A stretch of DNA of 17,504 nt from Nitrososphaerota archaeon (GTDB lineage Archaea > Thermoproteota > Nitrososphaeria > Nitrososphaerales > CADDZS01), in contig JAPCJV010000007.1 in the NCBI GenBank assembly GCA_027886785.1, forward strand, positions 1 to 17,504, in the 5' to 3' direction. The notes beneath the pieces are model-generated. The model saw only the letters and a program-made list of their open reading frames with translations, was not told where the DNA came from and searched no databases. Each line of letters begins with the position of its first letter. Position 1 is the stretch's first letter. Position numbers and translations under genes: made by a program. Shown here piece by piece: positions 6,620 to 12,199 of the stretch.

Positions 6620-6889
6620 TCAGATTCTAAAAACATGCCAGACTATTCCGGTGCTCGAAGTCACAGTGCCGAGAAAATCTCTACATATAGCACAGGGGAA
6701 AAATTGGCCTGTATTGACAACCAGAAAATCTGCTTCGACCGGTCGTCCTACTCGAGAAGGCAATTGGGCCCAAACAACCAATTCGTCCTTTTGTATGCCT
6801 ACGCTGAAAGGCACGGCTTCGGCTGGAAGCATCACTTTGGATATCCCATTTTCGTTTGGCATCGGAACGTGATATTTATAAATTATCAT
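6620..6889 (-). CDS. Phage DUF7352-like protein, 89 aa
   Basis: The ATG at 6889 follows AGGAG by 5 bases. The sequence resembles a small beta-sandwich family common in phages: IYKYHVPMPNENGISKVMLP, then F-S-V-G-I-Q-x-x-E-L-V-V-W-A, V-V-N-T-G and a final IVWHVF. I assign it by that remembered pattern. Two cysteines (CAIC) lie near residues 66-69. No biochemical role is established. It is the first clear coding gene after the promoter at 7085-7057. Confidence 0.6.
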   Translation of the reverse strand: MIIYKYHVPMPNENGISKVMLPAEAVPFSVGIQKDELVVWAQLPSRVGRPVEADFLVVNTGQFFPCAICRDFLGTVTSSTGIVWHVFRI

Positions 6890-7056
6890 GCTTTCTCCTT
6901 CTTGATTTTGACTGCGGGGCCGGTTACCCGACCCCACAGGATCAAATTACGCCGCTAGGGGCAATTCGACCAGCTCGTGTTTGGCTGTTATGGGTTCCAC
7001 GCTTTGTTCAGCAGGAAACTCACGACGCCTAACGCGGTCGGCTCTTCGACTCTTCT
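6890..7056 (-). promoter_or_regulatory. Structured leader upstream of the 6889 operon
   Basis: About 160 bases lie between promoter 7085-7057 and the first well-supported ATG. Near the gene, 6917-6936 folds on the minus strand into an 8-bp stem (GGGGTCGG/CCGGCCCC, one G-U) closed by GTAA, a GNRA-type tetraloop; no T-run follows, so it is more likely a stabilising or regulatory hairpin than a terminator. An open frame 7054-6947 (ending VELPLAA) has no ATG and only an internal GTG without a ribosome binding site. Confidence 0.4.
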
Positions 7057-7085
7057 AGAGTATCACAACTAAATTTGCTTGTCAA
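7057..7085 (-). promoter_or_regulatory. Leftward sigma70-type promoter
   Basis: On the minus strand TTGACA (7085-7080) is followed after 17 bp by TACTCT (7062-7057), or after 15 bp by GATACT. The bases before the -35 (AAAATAGTGC) match those of the promoters at 9534 and 10704. Confidence 0.6.
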
Positions 7086-7281
7086 GCACTATTTTCAAGG
7101 GCACTAGACCGGCTGGAGACCATAGGTCTTCATCGGCTCGAATGCCAAGCTCCCAAAGGAACACACAATCGGCTGCTCGAATCTTTTCAACCATTGTCCA
7201 TTTAAGTGCCTCACAAAAATTTCTGAGTAGCTCGACGTAGTCGAATTCATCCTCAAATTTACCGTCCCAAGATTCAGACAT
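7069..7281 (-). CDS. Unknown acidic protein, 70 aa
   Basis: The ATG at 7281 lies one base after the upstream TAA, with AGAGAGG as ribosome binding site. The product is acidic at the start (SWDGKFEDEFDY) and rich in Trp/Leu, probably a small helical protein. Its stop overlaps the -35 region of the promoter at 7085. No family recognised. Confidence 0.65.
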   Translation of the reverse strand: MSESWDGKFEDEFDYVELLRNFCEALKWTMVEKIRAADCVFLWELGIRADEDLWSPAGLVPLKIVLDKQI

Positions 7282-7282
7282 A

Positions 7283-7747
7283 TTACCTCTCTAAAATGAT
7301 TTGCTTGGTTTTGTAGTCAATCGTAATACGACTATATTCCATGAGAATGTTTTCGCCCAGTAGCCCGTCAGTATGGGTATTCATATCCTTGCTTACGTCG
7401 GTTGATTGACTCGTTACTATGACATTTGAGAAAGTATCCTTTCCGATTCTCACGCTTGTGCGAACAACGTTCTCGATCTGTGTTCCGCCTACTCCTGTGA
7501 CCCTAGTACGCCCAATGAGGCGGGCATTTTTAATGTACTTTCCATCGACGGCTACACCGTCTGCGCCGGTATCAAAAACTAATGTCACGGGATGGTTATT
7601 TATTTCAGCATGAATCGCCAGCAAAACATATCCCCCGTCGCTTCGAGCCTCTATAAACGGAATAACATTTTTCCTCGCTTCACTTGATTGGGCGCAAACT
7701 GGAAAAGAAAAAAGCAGAACTAATCCTAAGGCTTTAATAATTTTCAT
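7283..7747 (-). CDS. Secreted retropepsin-like aspartic protease, 154 aa
   Basis: The ATG at 7747 follows AGGAGG by 8 bases; this start puts a signal peptide at residues 1-20 (MKIIKALGLVLLFSFPVCAQ, cleaved at CAQ or nearby). The mature domain has the catalytic triplet VFDTGADG (D59, T60, G61), then TGVGG and DGLLGENIL, the psi-loop pattern of single-lobe retropepsin-like proteases (gag-asp/Asp_protease_2) that act as dimers. Export suggests action in the periplasm or envelope. In phages such proteins are uncommon, so it may be host-derived. It is translated just before the 70-aa gene (one-base gap). Confidence 0.8.
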   Translation of the reverse strand: MKIIKALGLVLLFSFPVCAQSSEARKNVIPFIEARSDGGYVLLAIHAEINNHPVTLVFDTGADGVAVDGKYIKNARLIGRTRVTGVGGTQIENVVRTSVRIGKDTFSNVIVTSQSTDVSKDMNTHTDGLLGENILMEYSRITIDYKTKQIILER

Positions 7748-7807
7748 AACCCATTCCTCCTGATGTCTCCTATTGTCCAAAACAAAATGATCCAGACAAT
7801 AAAACAA

Positions 7808-7896
7808 GCTAGCATACTACATTAGCCTTCTAACCAAAAAGATTAGATACACATTCAAGAAAATCAAATACAGATTCAAAAAGATTATCCGGAGAA
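7808..7896. repeat. AT-rich spacer with imperfect tandem repeat
   Basis: Between 7841 and 7885 two similar 20-22-bp units occur in tandem (GATTAGATACACATTCAAGA and AAATCAAATACAGATTCAAA), ending in AAGATTATCC. They could bind a regulator; no clear promoter or terminator is seen. Confidence 0.35.
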
Positions 7897-8112
7897 TCAT
7901 TGCTTTTTCACCTTTTCTGCAATAAGTCGCGAGTAGATTGCTTCCTTGTGTGCTGGCAATGCTATCTCTTTGCCGTCAATGCAAAGAGCATTAAAGGCTA
8001 AGTCGAGTAATTGAGGATTGAAACCCGAGCCTACAGCGCGCGAGCAAGTCTTGCACTTTGCCCGATGCGATTCAAAATATGCCAACGTCTTTTGCTTTTG
8101 TTCGTTTGTCAT
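7897..8112 (-). CDS. Unknown protein with CxxC, 71 aa
   Basis: The ATG at 8112 is preceded by GAGG 6 bases away, and a strong promoter lies 50 bp upstream. The protein begins with a charged helix and has C20-x2-C23, with C44 further on; it is otherwise helical (LLDLAFNALC, YSRLIAEKVKKQ). It may bind zinc. No family recognised. Confidence 0.65.
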   Translation of the reverse strand: MTNEQKQKTLAYFESHRAKCKTCSRAVGSGFNPQLLDLAFNALCIDGKEIALPAHKEAIYSRLIAEKVKKQ

Positions 8113-8164
8113 TGAAACCTCATCGTGGATTCGCTGGGAACTGCGTTTGCCCTAGCGTGATATG

Positions 8165-8193
8165 ATGATACGCGTATGCCGCGCACGTGTCAA
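8165..8193 (-). promoter_or_regulatory. Leftward sigma70-type promoter
   Basis: On the minus strand TTGACA (8193-8188), 17-bp spacer, TATCAT (8170-8165). It lies just after the stop of the HEATH protein gene and would drive 8112-7897 and possibly the genes after it. Confidence 0.8.
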
Positions 8194-8196
8194 GTG

Positions 8197-8577
8197 TTAT
8201 TTTGTGCGTAAAGGTTTAAAGTATCCGTGCAACATCGTTCGAATGCTCGCCATTGCACCCGATTCGGCAGAGGGCCAAAGGGGTTTCAGTCCTAGAATCC
8301 TCTCCGCGAATCGTTGGACGGCGTGGCATCGAATCTCTTCCCCGTAGAGGGAAACTAGATTGGAGTAAGGCCGGCAACCGCGTGCGATGTAATGCAGCAT
8401 GTGCGTGGCTTCGTGCGCCCATATTGCAATAGCCTCTCGCTTCCAAGTGTTAGGCAGGCGTCGTTTTAGGTTCGCAGTGTTGACCAGAATTTGCGGTGTT
8501 GGAGCATCGAAACCATTGACGAGGAAAAGACCGAAGACCCCGGGCGCGTCGTGTGTGACTGTGAAGGGGATTTTCAT
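8197..8577 (-). CDS. HExxH zinc metalloprotease-like protein, 126 aa
   Basis: The motif IWAHEATHMLHY (H55, E56, H59) is a zincin active-site helix, and LYGEEIRCHAVQRF about 20 residues later offers E80/E81 as the third ligand, as in gluzincin-type domains of phage or conjugative proteins. There is no signal peptide, so it should act in the cytoplasm. The start overlaps the upstream stop as TAATG. Substrate unknown. Confidence 0.65.
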   Translation of the reverse strand: MKIPFTVTHDAPGVFGLFLVNGFDAPTPQILVNTANLKRRLPNTWKREAIAIWAHEATHMLHYIARGCRPYSNLVSLYGEEIRCHAVQRFAERILGLKPLWPSAESGAMASIRTMLHGYFKPLRTK

Positions 8578-8747
8578 TAGGAGCTTGCTTCGGTCTTTAC
8601 GATGACCGCTTTCAATTTAGTTTCAAGTTTTCCACCACTTGGTAACCATGGACTAGATAAAACTTCTTTGCACACTTCCAACAACTCCGCATTGATTTTG
8701 TTCAAACGGTCAATTTCCAAGCGCACATAGTACAAATTAGTGTCCAT
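8577..8747 (-). CDS. Unknown small protein, 56 aa
   Basis: The ATG at 8747 directly follows the upstream TAG; the frame runs 56 codons and overlaps the next ATG as TAATG. The protein is a helical, heptad-like segment (YYVRLEIDRLNKINAELLEV) followed by a polar tail, so it may dimerise as a short coiled coil. No family recognised. Confidence 0.65.
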   Translation of the reverse strand: MDTNLYYVRLEIDRLNKINAELLEVCKEVLSSPWLPSGGKLETKLKAVIVKTEASS

Positions 8748-8972
8748 CTAGTTTGCCTCCTCCATTCGGATTTGAGCCCTTCCGCATGAGGACTCGTAGT
8801 TCATTCGTCGGTAATCTATCTCGTATTCAATCCAAGAGGACCATTCCGCCGCGTCCCGCAAGACGGGCAGGCGAGGCGGAAAAAGAAATCCCGCTACTCT
8901 GTTGATATTCCAGAGCAGATAGGCCTTTGCGTTGGGGTAATTCAGTAACAAGCGCCAGTGTCTCAATGTCAT
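8748..8972 (-). CDS. Unknown protein, 74 aa
   Basis: The ATG at 8972 has CAGGAGA 9 bases upstream and lies about 27 bases from the expected transcript start. A second in-frame ATG at 8999 coincides with that start and would add 9 residues if translated leaderless. The protein is rich in Trp, Tyr and Arg (MTLRHWRLLLNYPNAKAYLL) and has one hydrophobic stretch near residues 18-32. Function unknown. Confidence 0.6.
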   Translation of the reverse strand: MTLRHWRLLLNYPNAKAYLLWNINRVAGFLFPPRLPVLRDAAEWSSWIEYEIDYRRMNYESSCGRAQIRMEEAN

Positions 8973-9005
8973 GTTGGCTTGTCTCCTGTTTCGTTCCATG
9001 GCGCG

Positions 9006-9034
9006 AGGATAGCAAAGGAACGTTTGGGTGTCAA
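9006..9034 (-). promoter_or_regulatory. Leftward sigma70-type promoter with upstream inverted repeat
   Basis: On the minus strand TTGACA (9034-9029), 17-bp spacer, TATCCT (9011-9006). Immediately upstream lies ATGCCTA-N6-TAGGCAT, a possible operator overlapping the -35 edge. Confidence 0.8.
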
Positions 9035-9061
9035 TGCCTATTTTATTGTAGGCATAAAATG

Positions 9062-9148
9062 TCATTGTTTGTTTTTCTCAAATTTGATTCGACCGTTTCG
9101 GAGCAGGATTGCCACGTAAACGGGTTGGGGTTTCTTTGCGACTATCAT
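9062..9148 (-). CDS. Possible leaderless small peptide, 28 aa
   Basis: The ATG at 9148 lies 6 bases after the -10 box of promoter 9183-9155, so it would be at or next to the 5' end of the transcript; there is no ribosome binding site. The frame encodes 28 residues (MIVAKKPQPVYVAILLRNGR and onward), a small basic, beta-like peptide, and stops within the upstream region of the next promoter. Expression depends on leaderless initiation. Confidence 0.4.
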   Translation of the reverse strand: MIVAKKPQPVYVAILLRNGRIKFEKNKQ

Positions 9149-9154
9149 GGGAGA

Positions 9155-9183
9155 AGTTTAGCAAATCCCCAAAAGGTTGTCAA
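9155..9183 (-). promoter_or_regulatory. Leftward sigma70-type promoter
   Basis: On the minus strand TTGACA (9183-9178), 17-bp spacer ending TTTGC, TAAACT (9160-9155). The spacer end TTTGC is shared with the promoter at 9034. Confidence 0.75.
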
Positions 9184-9201
9184 GCAAAATCTGAAACTAT
9201 T

Positions 9202-9264
9202 TCAGGCTCGGAATCGTCTCCAATAGCCTAGGATGACTGCCAAACGCCAAAGCCAATTGCCCAT
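9202..9264 (-). CDS. Possible 20-aa Trp-rich peptide
   Basis: The ATG at 9264 comes one base after the upstream TAA, and GGAGA lies 5-6 bases before it. The 20-residue product has three Trp, a short hydrophobic core (LAVILGY) and a basic end, like a small membrane-active peptide. Too short to be sure; supported only by the ribosome binding site and operon position. Confidence 0.35.
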   Translation of the reverse strand: MGNWLWRLAVILGYWRRFRA

Positions 9265-9265
9265 G

Positions 9266-9484
9266 TTAGTCTCCATGTGAAGCTATAAAAGGCCGCCGAC
9301 GAAGATCGTAATAACTTAAATTGTCTGTTTCATTCCGACGTAATTCAACTAGTCTTTTTTGCTCCACTTTCTTCTTCGCTTTGATTCGCCGCTCTTCCTC
9401 TAAGTAAACAGGAATGGCGATTGCCCATGTTCGAATCTCCCATATTAAGAAGAGAACTATGAGGATTATGGCTGTTAGGCTCAT
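9266..9484 (-). CDS. Small single-pass membrane protein, 72 aa
   Basis: The ATG at 9484 has GGAGG 8 bases upstream. Another in-frame ATG at 9499 sits where the transcript should begin and would add 5 residues. Residues 4-25 are a transmembrane helix (AIILIVLFLIWEI...), then comes a strongly charged helix (EEERRIKAKKKVEQKRLVEL) and a polar tail. It is the first gene of the leftward block next to the control region. No family recognised; a role at the membrane early in infection is a guess. Confidence 0.65.
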   Translation of the reverse strand: MSLTAIILIVLFLIWEIRTWAIAIPVYLEEERRIKAKKKVEQKRLVELRRNETDNLSYYDLRRRPFIASHGD

Positions 9485-9505
9485 TGTGTTAGCCTCCATG
9501 CTGTA

Positions 9506-9534
9506 AATATACAGGAGCGGGGAAAGCTTGTCAA
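9506..9534 (-). promoter_or_regulatory. Strong leftward sigma70-type promoter
   Basis: On the minus strand TTGACA (9534-9529), 17-bp spacer, TATATT (9511-9506). The -35 lies in a small palindrome GCTTGACAAGC, and AATAATGC precedes it. Two GGTAACAAAA repeats (9545-9554 and 9571-9580) sit upstream as possible operators. Confidence 0.85.
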
Positions 9535-9610
9535 GCATTATTTTGGTAACAAAATCACCCACCGCAGAATGGTAACAAAAACTCCCCAAATGTAACATTT
9601 TGACCCCAAA

Positions 9611-9639
9611 CTGACCAATGAGGGCGCATGCATTATAAT
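9611..9639 (+). promoter_or_regulatory. Possible rightward promoter
   Basis: CTGACC (9611-9616), 17-bp spacer, perfect TATAAT (9634-9639). It faces away from the leftward genes and no credible coding sequence follows for 1.1 kb, so it could give a non-coding RNA or a replication primer. Confidence 0.45.
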
Positions 9640-9752
9640 GTATATGAGGTTAACTGAAAGAAAATAAATGAGTTATTGGACCAATAAGACAATGACCGGA
9701 CACTTGGACTGACAAGGAAATTTTCGCGGAGTCTGTAAAATATTTTCCAAAA

Positions 9753-9770
9753 TGTGTCAATTTTGACACA
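9753..9770. repeat. Perfect 8-bp inverted repeat
   Basis: TGTGTCAA and TTGACACA are separated by TT, an 18-bp operator-like palindrome, followed by ATTTTT. Confidence 0.8.
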
Positions 9771-9844
9771 ATTTTTCCTAAATTCTTTATTTTCAACACA
9801 ATTCTCTCACTTTCGGGGAGTCTCTACTGGCTGAATCGAGACGC

Positions 9845-9865
9845 TAATCAATAACTTGTTGATTA
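9845..9865. repeat. 7-bp inverted repeat
   Basis: TAATCAA (9845-9851) and TTGATTA (9859-9865) are separated by 7 bases, in an AT-rich stretch; TTGATTA recurs once about 100 bp downstream. Confidence 0.65.
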
Positions 9866-10091
9866 TCATGCAAGAAAACAAAGGACTTGCAACAAAATGA
9901 TGCTCTGCCGGCCCAACGCATCGAAGAAATTGAAAAAGATAGACTCTGATGTAAAGTATTGATTAGGTTGGATTTATTATGTTGTTGATTTTATTGGAGT
10001 TATGAAATTGAGAATAACTATTTTAGAATCAGCATCTTAGCCCGGTGCGGTTGCCCCCAGGCCTGATGGAACGGGACTCCCATTTTGAAGG

Positions 10092-10141
10092 CAATAGAAT
10101 ATGCAGTATAGTGCATCTGCTATACCCGCCACATTCTATTG
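10092..10141. repeat. 50-nt nested inverted repeat
   Basis: Outer arms CAATAGAAT (10092-10100) and ATTCTATTG (10133-10141) are perfect 9-mers, enclosing a second stem GTATAG (10106-10111)/CTATAC (10120-10125). It could form a cruciform in DNA or a hairpin in RNA. Confidence 0.8.
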
Positions 10142-10157
10142 GACTTACCTCATTAGA

Positions 10158-10200
10158 CCCCCTGAGGCCTCCCGCCACCCCCGCCCTACCCCGTATCCCC
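10158..10200 (-). other. G-quadruplex-forming motif (minus strand)
   Basis: The plus strand has C-runs at 10178-10182, 10184-10186, 10189-10192 and 10197-10200 with loops of 1, 2 and 4 bases, plus further runs at 10158-10162 and 10171-10173. The minus strand therefore meets the G3+N1-7 rule for a quadruplex, and the plus strand that for an i-motif. Confidence 0.7.
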
Positions 10201-10458
10201 GCCACGCCTTTTAGACCCCCTTTTTAACGCTTCTCCGTTCCACCCCGCCTCTCTACCCCATCCCGGCTCCTCCGCCGCTCCTGGTGCCCGCCTTGGCCGC
10301 CACGGCCTATCCTGGTGGCTGCCCCTGCCGTCCGGGCTCCCGTCGGCTCTGCAACTGACTTCCCTGCGCATCGAGTGCGGCAGACCTATTATATGGGATA
10401 AAGGGTCCAAAATAACTTAAAGGGTATAACATATGGAAAATGCTGTCATGAAAATGGT

Positions 10459-10481
10459 GTCACCGGGGTGACGAATTTTTT
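10459..10481 (+). terminator. Hairpin with T-run, terminator-like; also a GGTGAC palindrome
   Basis: GTCACC (10459-10464) and GGTGAC (10467-10472) form a short stem followed by GAA and six T (10476-10481). The stem is short for a terminator, and the same half-sites recur nearby, so it may instead be one of the repeated palindromes. Confidence 0.4.
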
Positions 10482-10574
10482 CTCACTAATTAACATATGT
10501 ATAACCACAATATGCCTTCTTATTGATTATATTATACATAGAGGTATTTTGATTTATTAAAAATATATCGCGTT

Positions 10575-10600
10575 TGTCACGGGGACAGAATTTGGTGACA
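10575..10600. repeat. GGTGACAGAAT-type repeat pair
   Basis: TGTCAC (10575-10580) and GTGACA (10595-10600) are inverted around GGGGACAGAATT. The wording CACGGGGACAGAATTT recalls REP sequences mobilised by RAYT transposases. Confidence 0.5.
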
Positions 10601-10670
10601 GCATTTTGTGAAAAACAGTGCCTGTTCAAACCCCTTTTATATATTATAACCCCTTAAGTAGTGGGATTCT

Positions 10671-10689
10671 GTCACCAGAAGTTGGTGAC
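10671..10689. repeat. GTCACC-N7-GGTGAC palindrome upstream of a promoter
   Basis: GTCACC (10671-10676) and GGTGAC (10684-10689) end 14 bases before the -35 of the rightward promoter, so it could be an operator; a partner with the same spacing lies after the gene at 11301-11319. Confidence 0.6.
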
Positions 10690-10703
10690 GGAATAAAAAT
10701 AGC

Positions 10704-10732
10704 TTGACTTTTCGGTCGGCGTGTGATATTCT
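10704..10732 (+). promoter_or_regulatory. Rightward sigma70-type promoter
   Basis: TTGACT (10704-10709), 17-bp spacer ending TGA (extended -10), TATTCT (10727-10732). It starts about 10 bases before a GAGGT ribosome binding site and the ATG at 10750. AAAAATAGC before the -35 matches the leftward promoter set. Confidence 0.8.
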
Positions 10733-10749
10733 TATTACTGAGGTTAAAT

Positions 10750-11208
10750 ATGAAAACAGTTTATTTTGTTCAAGAGTATGGTAACCCTTCTGGTTTGATA
10801 TACATAGGGGATTCAACTAAGTCGGATCCAATGGAAAGACCTATTTGCCATCAGCGAGAGTCTCCGGTGCAACTTGTTGTTTTGAAGATAGTTAAAGATG
10901 TCAGATCCGATGGAGATGAGTGGTTTCAGAGGAAATTTCAACACGCTTGGGCTTATGGATCCTGGTTTAGATCTGCTCCACAATTACTTGAATTTATTGC
11001 CTCTCTGTTGTCAACTGAATATGACGGGCGAATAGTTCCACTCCCAGCTAATAAATTCTTTCCTAAACCGACTGGATTTACTCCACTAGATTTGGATAGT
11101 CCAGAAGAGTGCGGTCGCAAACTTAAACCTTGCAAGATCTGTGTGCTAGATCGCGGTCATGAAGGATATCCAGAAACTTGTACATGGGTGAGGACTAAGA
11201 GAATATAG
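10750..11208 (+). CDS. GIY-YIG-like nuclease (T5orf172/Mug113 type), 152 aa
   Basis: The ATG at 10750 has GAGGT 6 bases upstream. The N-terminal domain starts VYFVQEYGN, then GLIYIGDSTKSDP, R-x-x-x-H near residues 31-36, and DEWFQRKFQHAW followed by GSWF, the order of strands and the conserved E/F/GxWF elements of T5orf172-type GIY-YIG domains. The classic GIY tripeptide is replaced by VYF, as is usual in this branch. The C-terminus has CKICVLDRGHEGYPETC, a likely zinc site. Such proteins are nucleases or nuclease-derived DNA-binding proteins, often mobile in phages. The gene is AT-rich compared with genes further right and is bracketed by matching palindromes. Confidence 0.65.
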   Translation: MKTVYFVQEYGNPSGLIYIGDSTKSDPMERPICHQRESPVQLVVLKIVKDVRSDGDEWFQRKFQHAWAYGSWFRSAPQLLEFIASLLSTEYDGRIVPLPANKFFPKPTGFTPLDLDSPEECGRKLKPCKICVLDRGHEGYPETCTWVRTKRI

Positions 11209-11640
11209 GAATTCTTGACAGAATGGGAGGCGGGCCGAGTATTAGTCGATAAATTAACACGGCACGCCAAGTCAGAGTAAACAAACCACTTAATTGTGCC
11301 ACCACTTTATGGTGACAGAATCGTAAAGGGTCTGCCGCGCTCCCCGCGCCGGCTGTACGCCGCCACTCCGGATCTACAAGTTAAGGGCCTTTTTCTCCAA
11401 GTAAGATGTCGATCGCTGTCATTACACCGCGAGTCGCCTGGATCAATACAAGTCTATTCTGCTGTGCTACTACAAGTGTTTGGTGCTTGACAATCCGGAA
11501 GAAGAGGCCTTAGAACAGCTAGGTTTGTAGGTCTAAAAAATTTGTATCCCCAGTATATTATAGAAGACAAAGAATTTGTTGAAGGATTAGGCTCTTCGTG
11601 CCTGTCCCGGTACAGAAGGTGGTAGGAGAACTATCTCTTC
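11209..11640 (+). other. Non-coding or decayed region
   Basis: No intact gene is supported. A palindrome GCCACC-N7-GGTGAC (11301-11319) repeats the element at 10671. The stretch 11330-11380 is GC-rich. An open frame from 11405 to TAG at 11530 (containing HYTASRLDQYKS and ending NPEEEALEQLGL) looks protein-like but has no start codon, so it may be a gene remnant. A lone TTGACA at 11215 has no good -10. Confidence 0.45.
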
Positions 11641-11865
11641 ATGATAATAAAAGAATATGTGAAGTGGGAGAAGAGACTCGGAAATTTAGGATTCCCTAGT
11701 TGTGGGGGTCATTCCAGGAGCTTTAGGTTTAACATTCAAAAAGCTTTAAATCCTTGTCCAGAGTGTGGGAGCGAAGATACTTGGAAGGGCCACACTTCTG
11801 AAGGTAATAAAAAAAGAATTTGTAAGAAGTGTTTTACCATTTATAAATCAAAATCAACCTATTAG
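11641..11865 (+). CDS. Zinc-ribbon protein, 74 aa
   Basis: The ATG at 11641 follows a GGAGAA at rather long spacing (about 11 bases). The C-terminal half reads NPCPECGSEDTWKGHTSEG and ends RICKKCFTIYKSKS, a four-cysteine zinc ribbon (CPEC ... CKKC) with the basic GNKKR turn seen in InsA-like transposase and transcription-factor ribbons. The N-terminal half is basic and aromatic. AT-rich, like the GIY-YIG gene. It may bind nucleic acid; it could also be a fragment of a larger transposase-type protein. Confidence 0.6.
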   Translation: MIIKEYVKWEKRLGNLGFPSCGGHSRSFRFNIQKALNPCPECGSEDTWKGHTSEGNKKRICKKCFTIYKSKSTY

Positions 11866-11937
11866 ATTTTATGTTGAGAACGTAGCCTGCCAGGCGACAT
11901 CCGGAGCACAGGATATCATTCGGCGATTTTTAGACCC

Positions 11938-12174
11938 ATGAAAACCTTTAAGACCATTCGAACGTACGATGTGTCTGGAGTTTCGGGCACCGGTGTGGTA
12001 GCCGAAGGTGTGGTAGCTGAAGGCGTAGAACTCAGCGACGGCCAAGTGGTTTTGCATTGGCTCACCGACACCACGTCGATCGCAATTTATCGAACCATGG
12101 CCGAGATGCTGAAGATTCATGGGCATGATGGTTTGACTCGAGTCCAGTTTGACGAGAATATGAGCAGAATTTGA
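11938..12174 (+). CDS. Conserved-looking small protein with internal duplication, 78 aa
   Basis: The protein has a compact pattern (VSGTGVVAEG, EGVELSDGQVVLHWL, IAIYRTMAEMLKIHGHDG) that I have seen in small phage and actinobacterial proteins of unknown function. The VVAEG unit is present twice because a 15-bp unit is tandemly repeated at 11992-12006 and 12007-12021. No clear ribosome binding site precedes the ATG. The 3' end contains the first copy of a 16-bp direct repeat that runs on into the tRNA-Gly leader. Confidence 0.6.
   Translation: MKTFKTIRTYDVSGVSGTGVVAEGVVAEGVELSDGQVVLHWLTDTTSIAIYRTMAEMLKIHGHDGLTRVQFDENMSRI
11992..12021 (+). repeat. 15-bp tandem duplication in coding sequence
   Basis: Two adjacent copies of GGTGTGGTAGCYGAA differ at one base and add five residues in frame. 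Confidence 0.85.
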
Positions 12175-12185
12175 CGAGAATATGA
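12148..12185 (+). repeat. 16-bp direct repeat before tRNA-Gly
   Basis: TTTGACGAGAATATGA occurs at 12148-12163 and 12170-12185 (period 22). The duplication supplies the stop codon of the preceding gene (TGA at 12172-12174). Confidence 0.85.
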
Positions 12186-12199
12186 CGAGAAAGTTTTGA

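Larger units (their letters stand above)
9500..10749. promoter_or_regulatory. Divergent non-coding control region, candidate origin
   Basis: No convincing gene is seen here; all genes to the left run leftward and all to the right run rightward. Seen in order: operator-like GGTAACAAAA repeats; a possible rightward promoter; an 18-bp inverted repeat (9753-9770); TAATCAA/TTGATTA (9845-9851, 9859-9865); a 50-nt stem structure (10092-10141); a C-rich tract (10150-10340); GGTGAC palindromes; and the rightward promoter at 10704. AT-rich repeats at a strand switch fit an origin or early control region, but no initiator gene or named origin motif is visible. Confidence 0.5.

Noticed and set aside
10186..10410. 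GC-rich minus-strand frame of 74 codons
   Set aside because: Arg/Gly-rich translation of a C-rich tract, no ribosome binding site, not protein-like.
11215..11243. TTGACA as a promoter after the GIY-YIG gene
   Set aside because: No acceptable -10 at 16-18 bp; the nearest TATTAG would need a 19-bp spacer.
11296..11490. Plus-strand frame of 64 codons
   Set aside because: No ribosome binding site and no coherent protein pattern; overlaps a palindrome and a GC-rich stretch.
11487..11515. TTGACA at 11487-11492
   Set aside because: No -10 at the right distance; lies in the protein-like frame.
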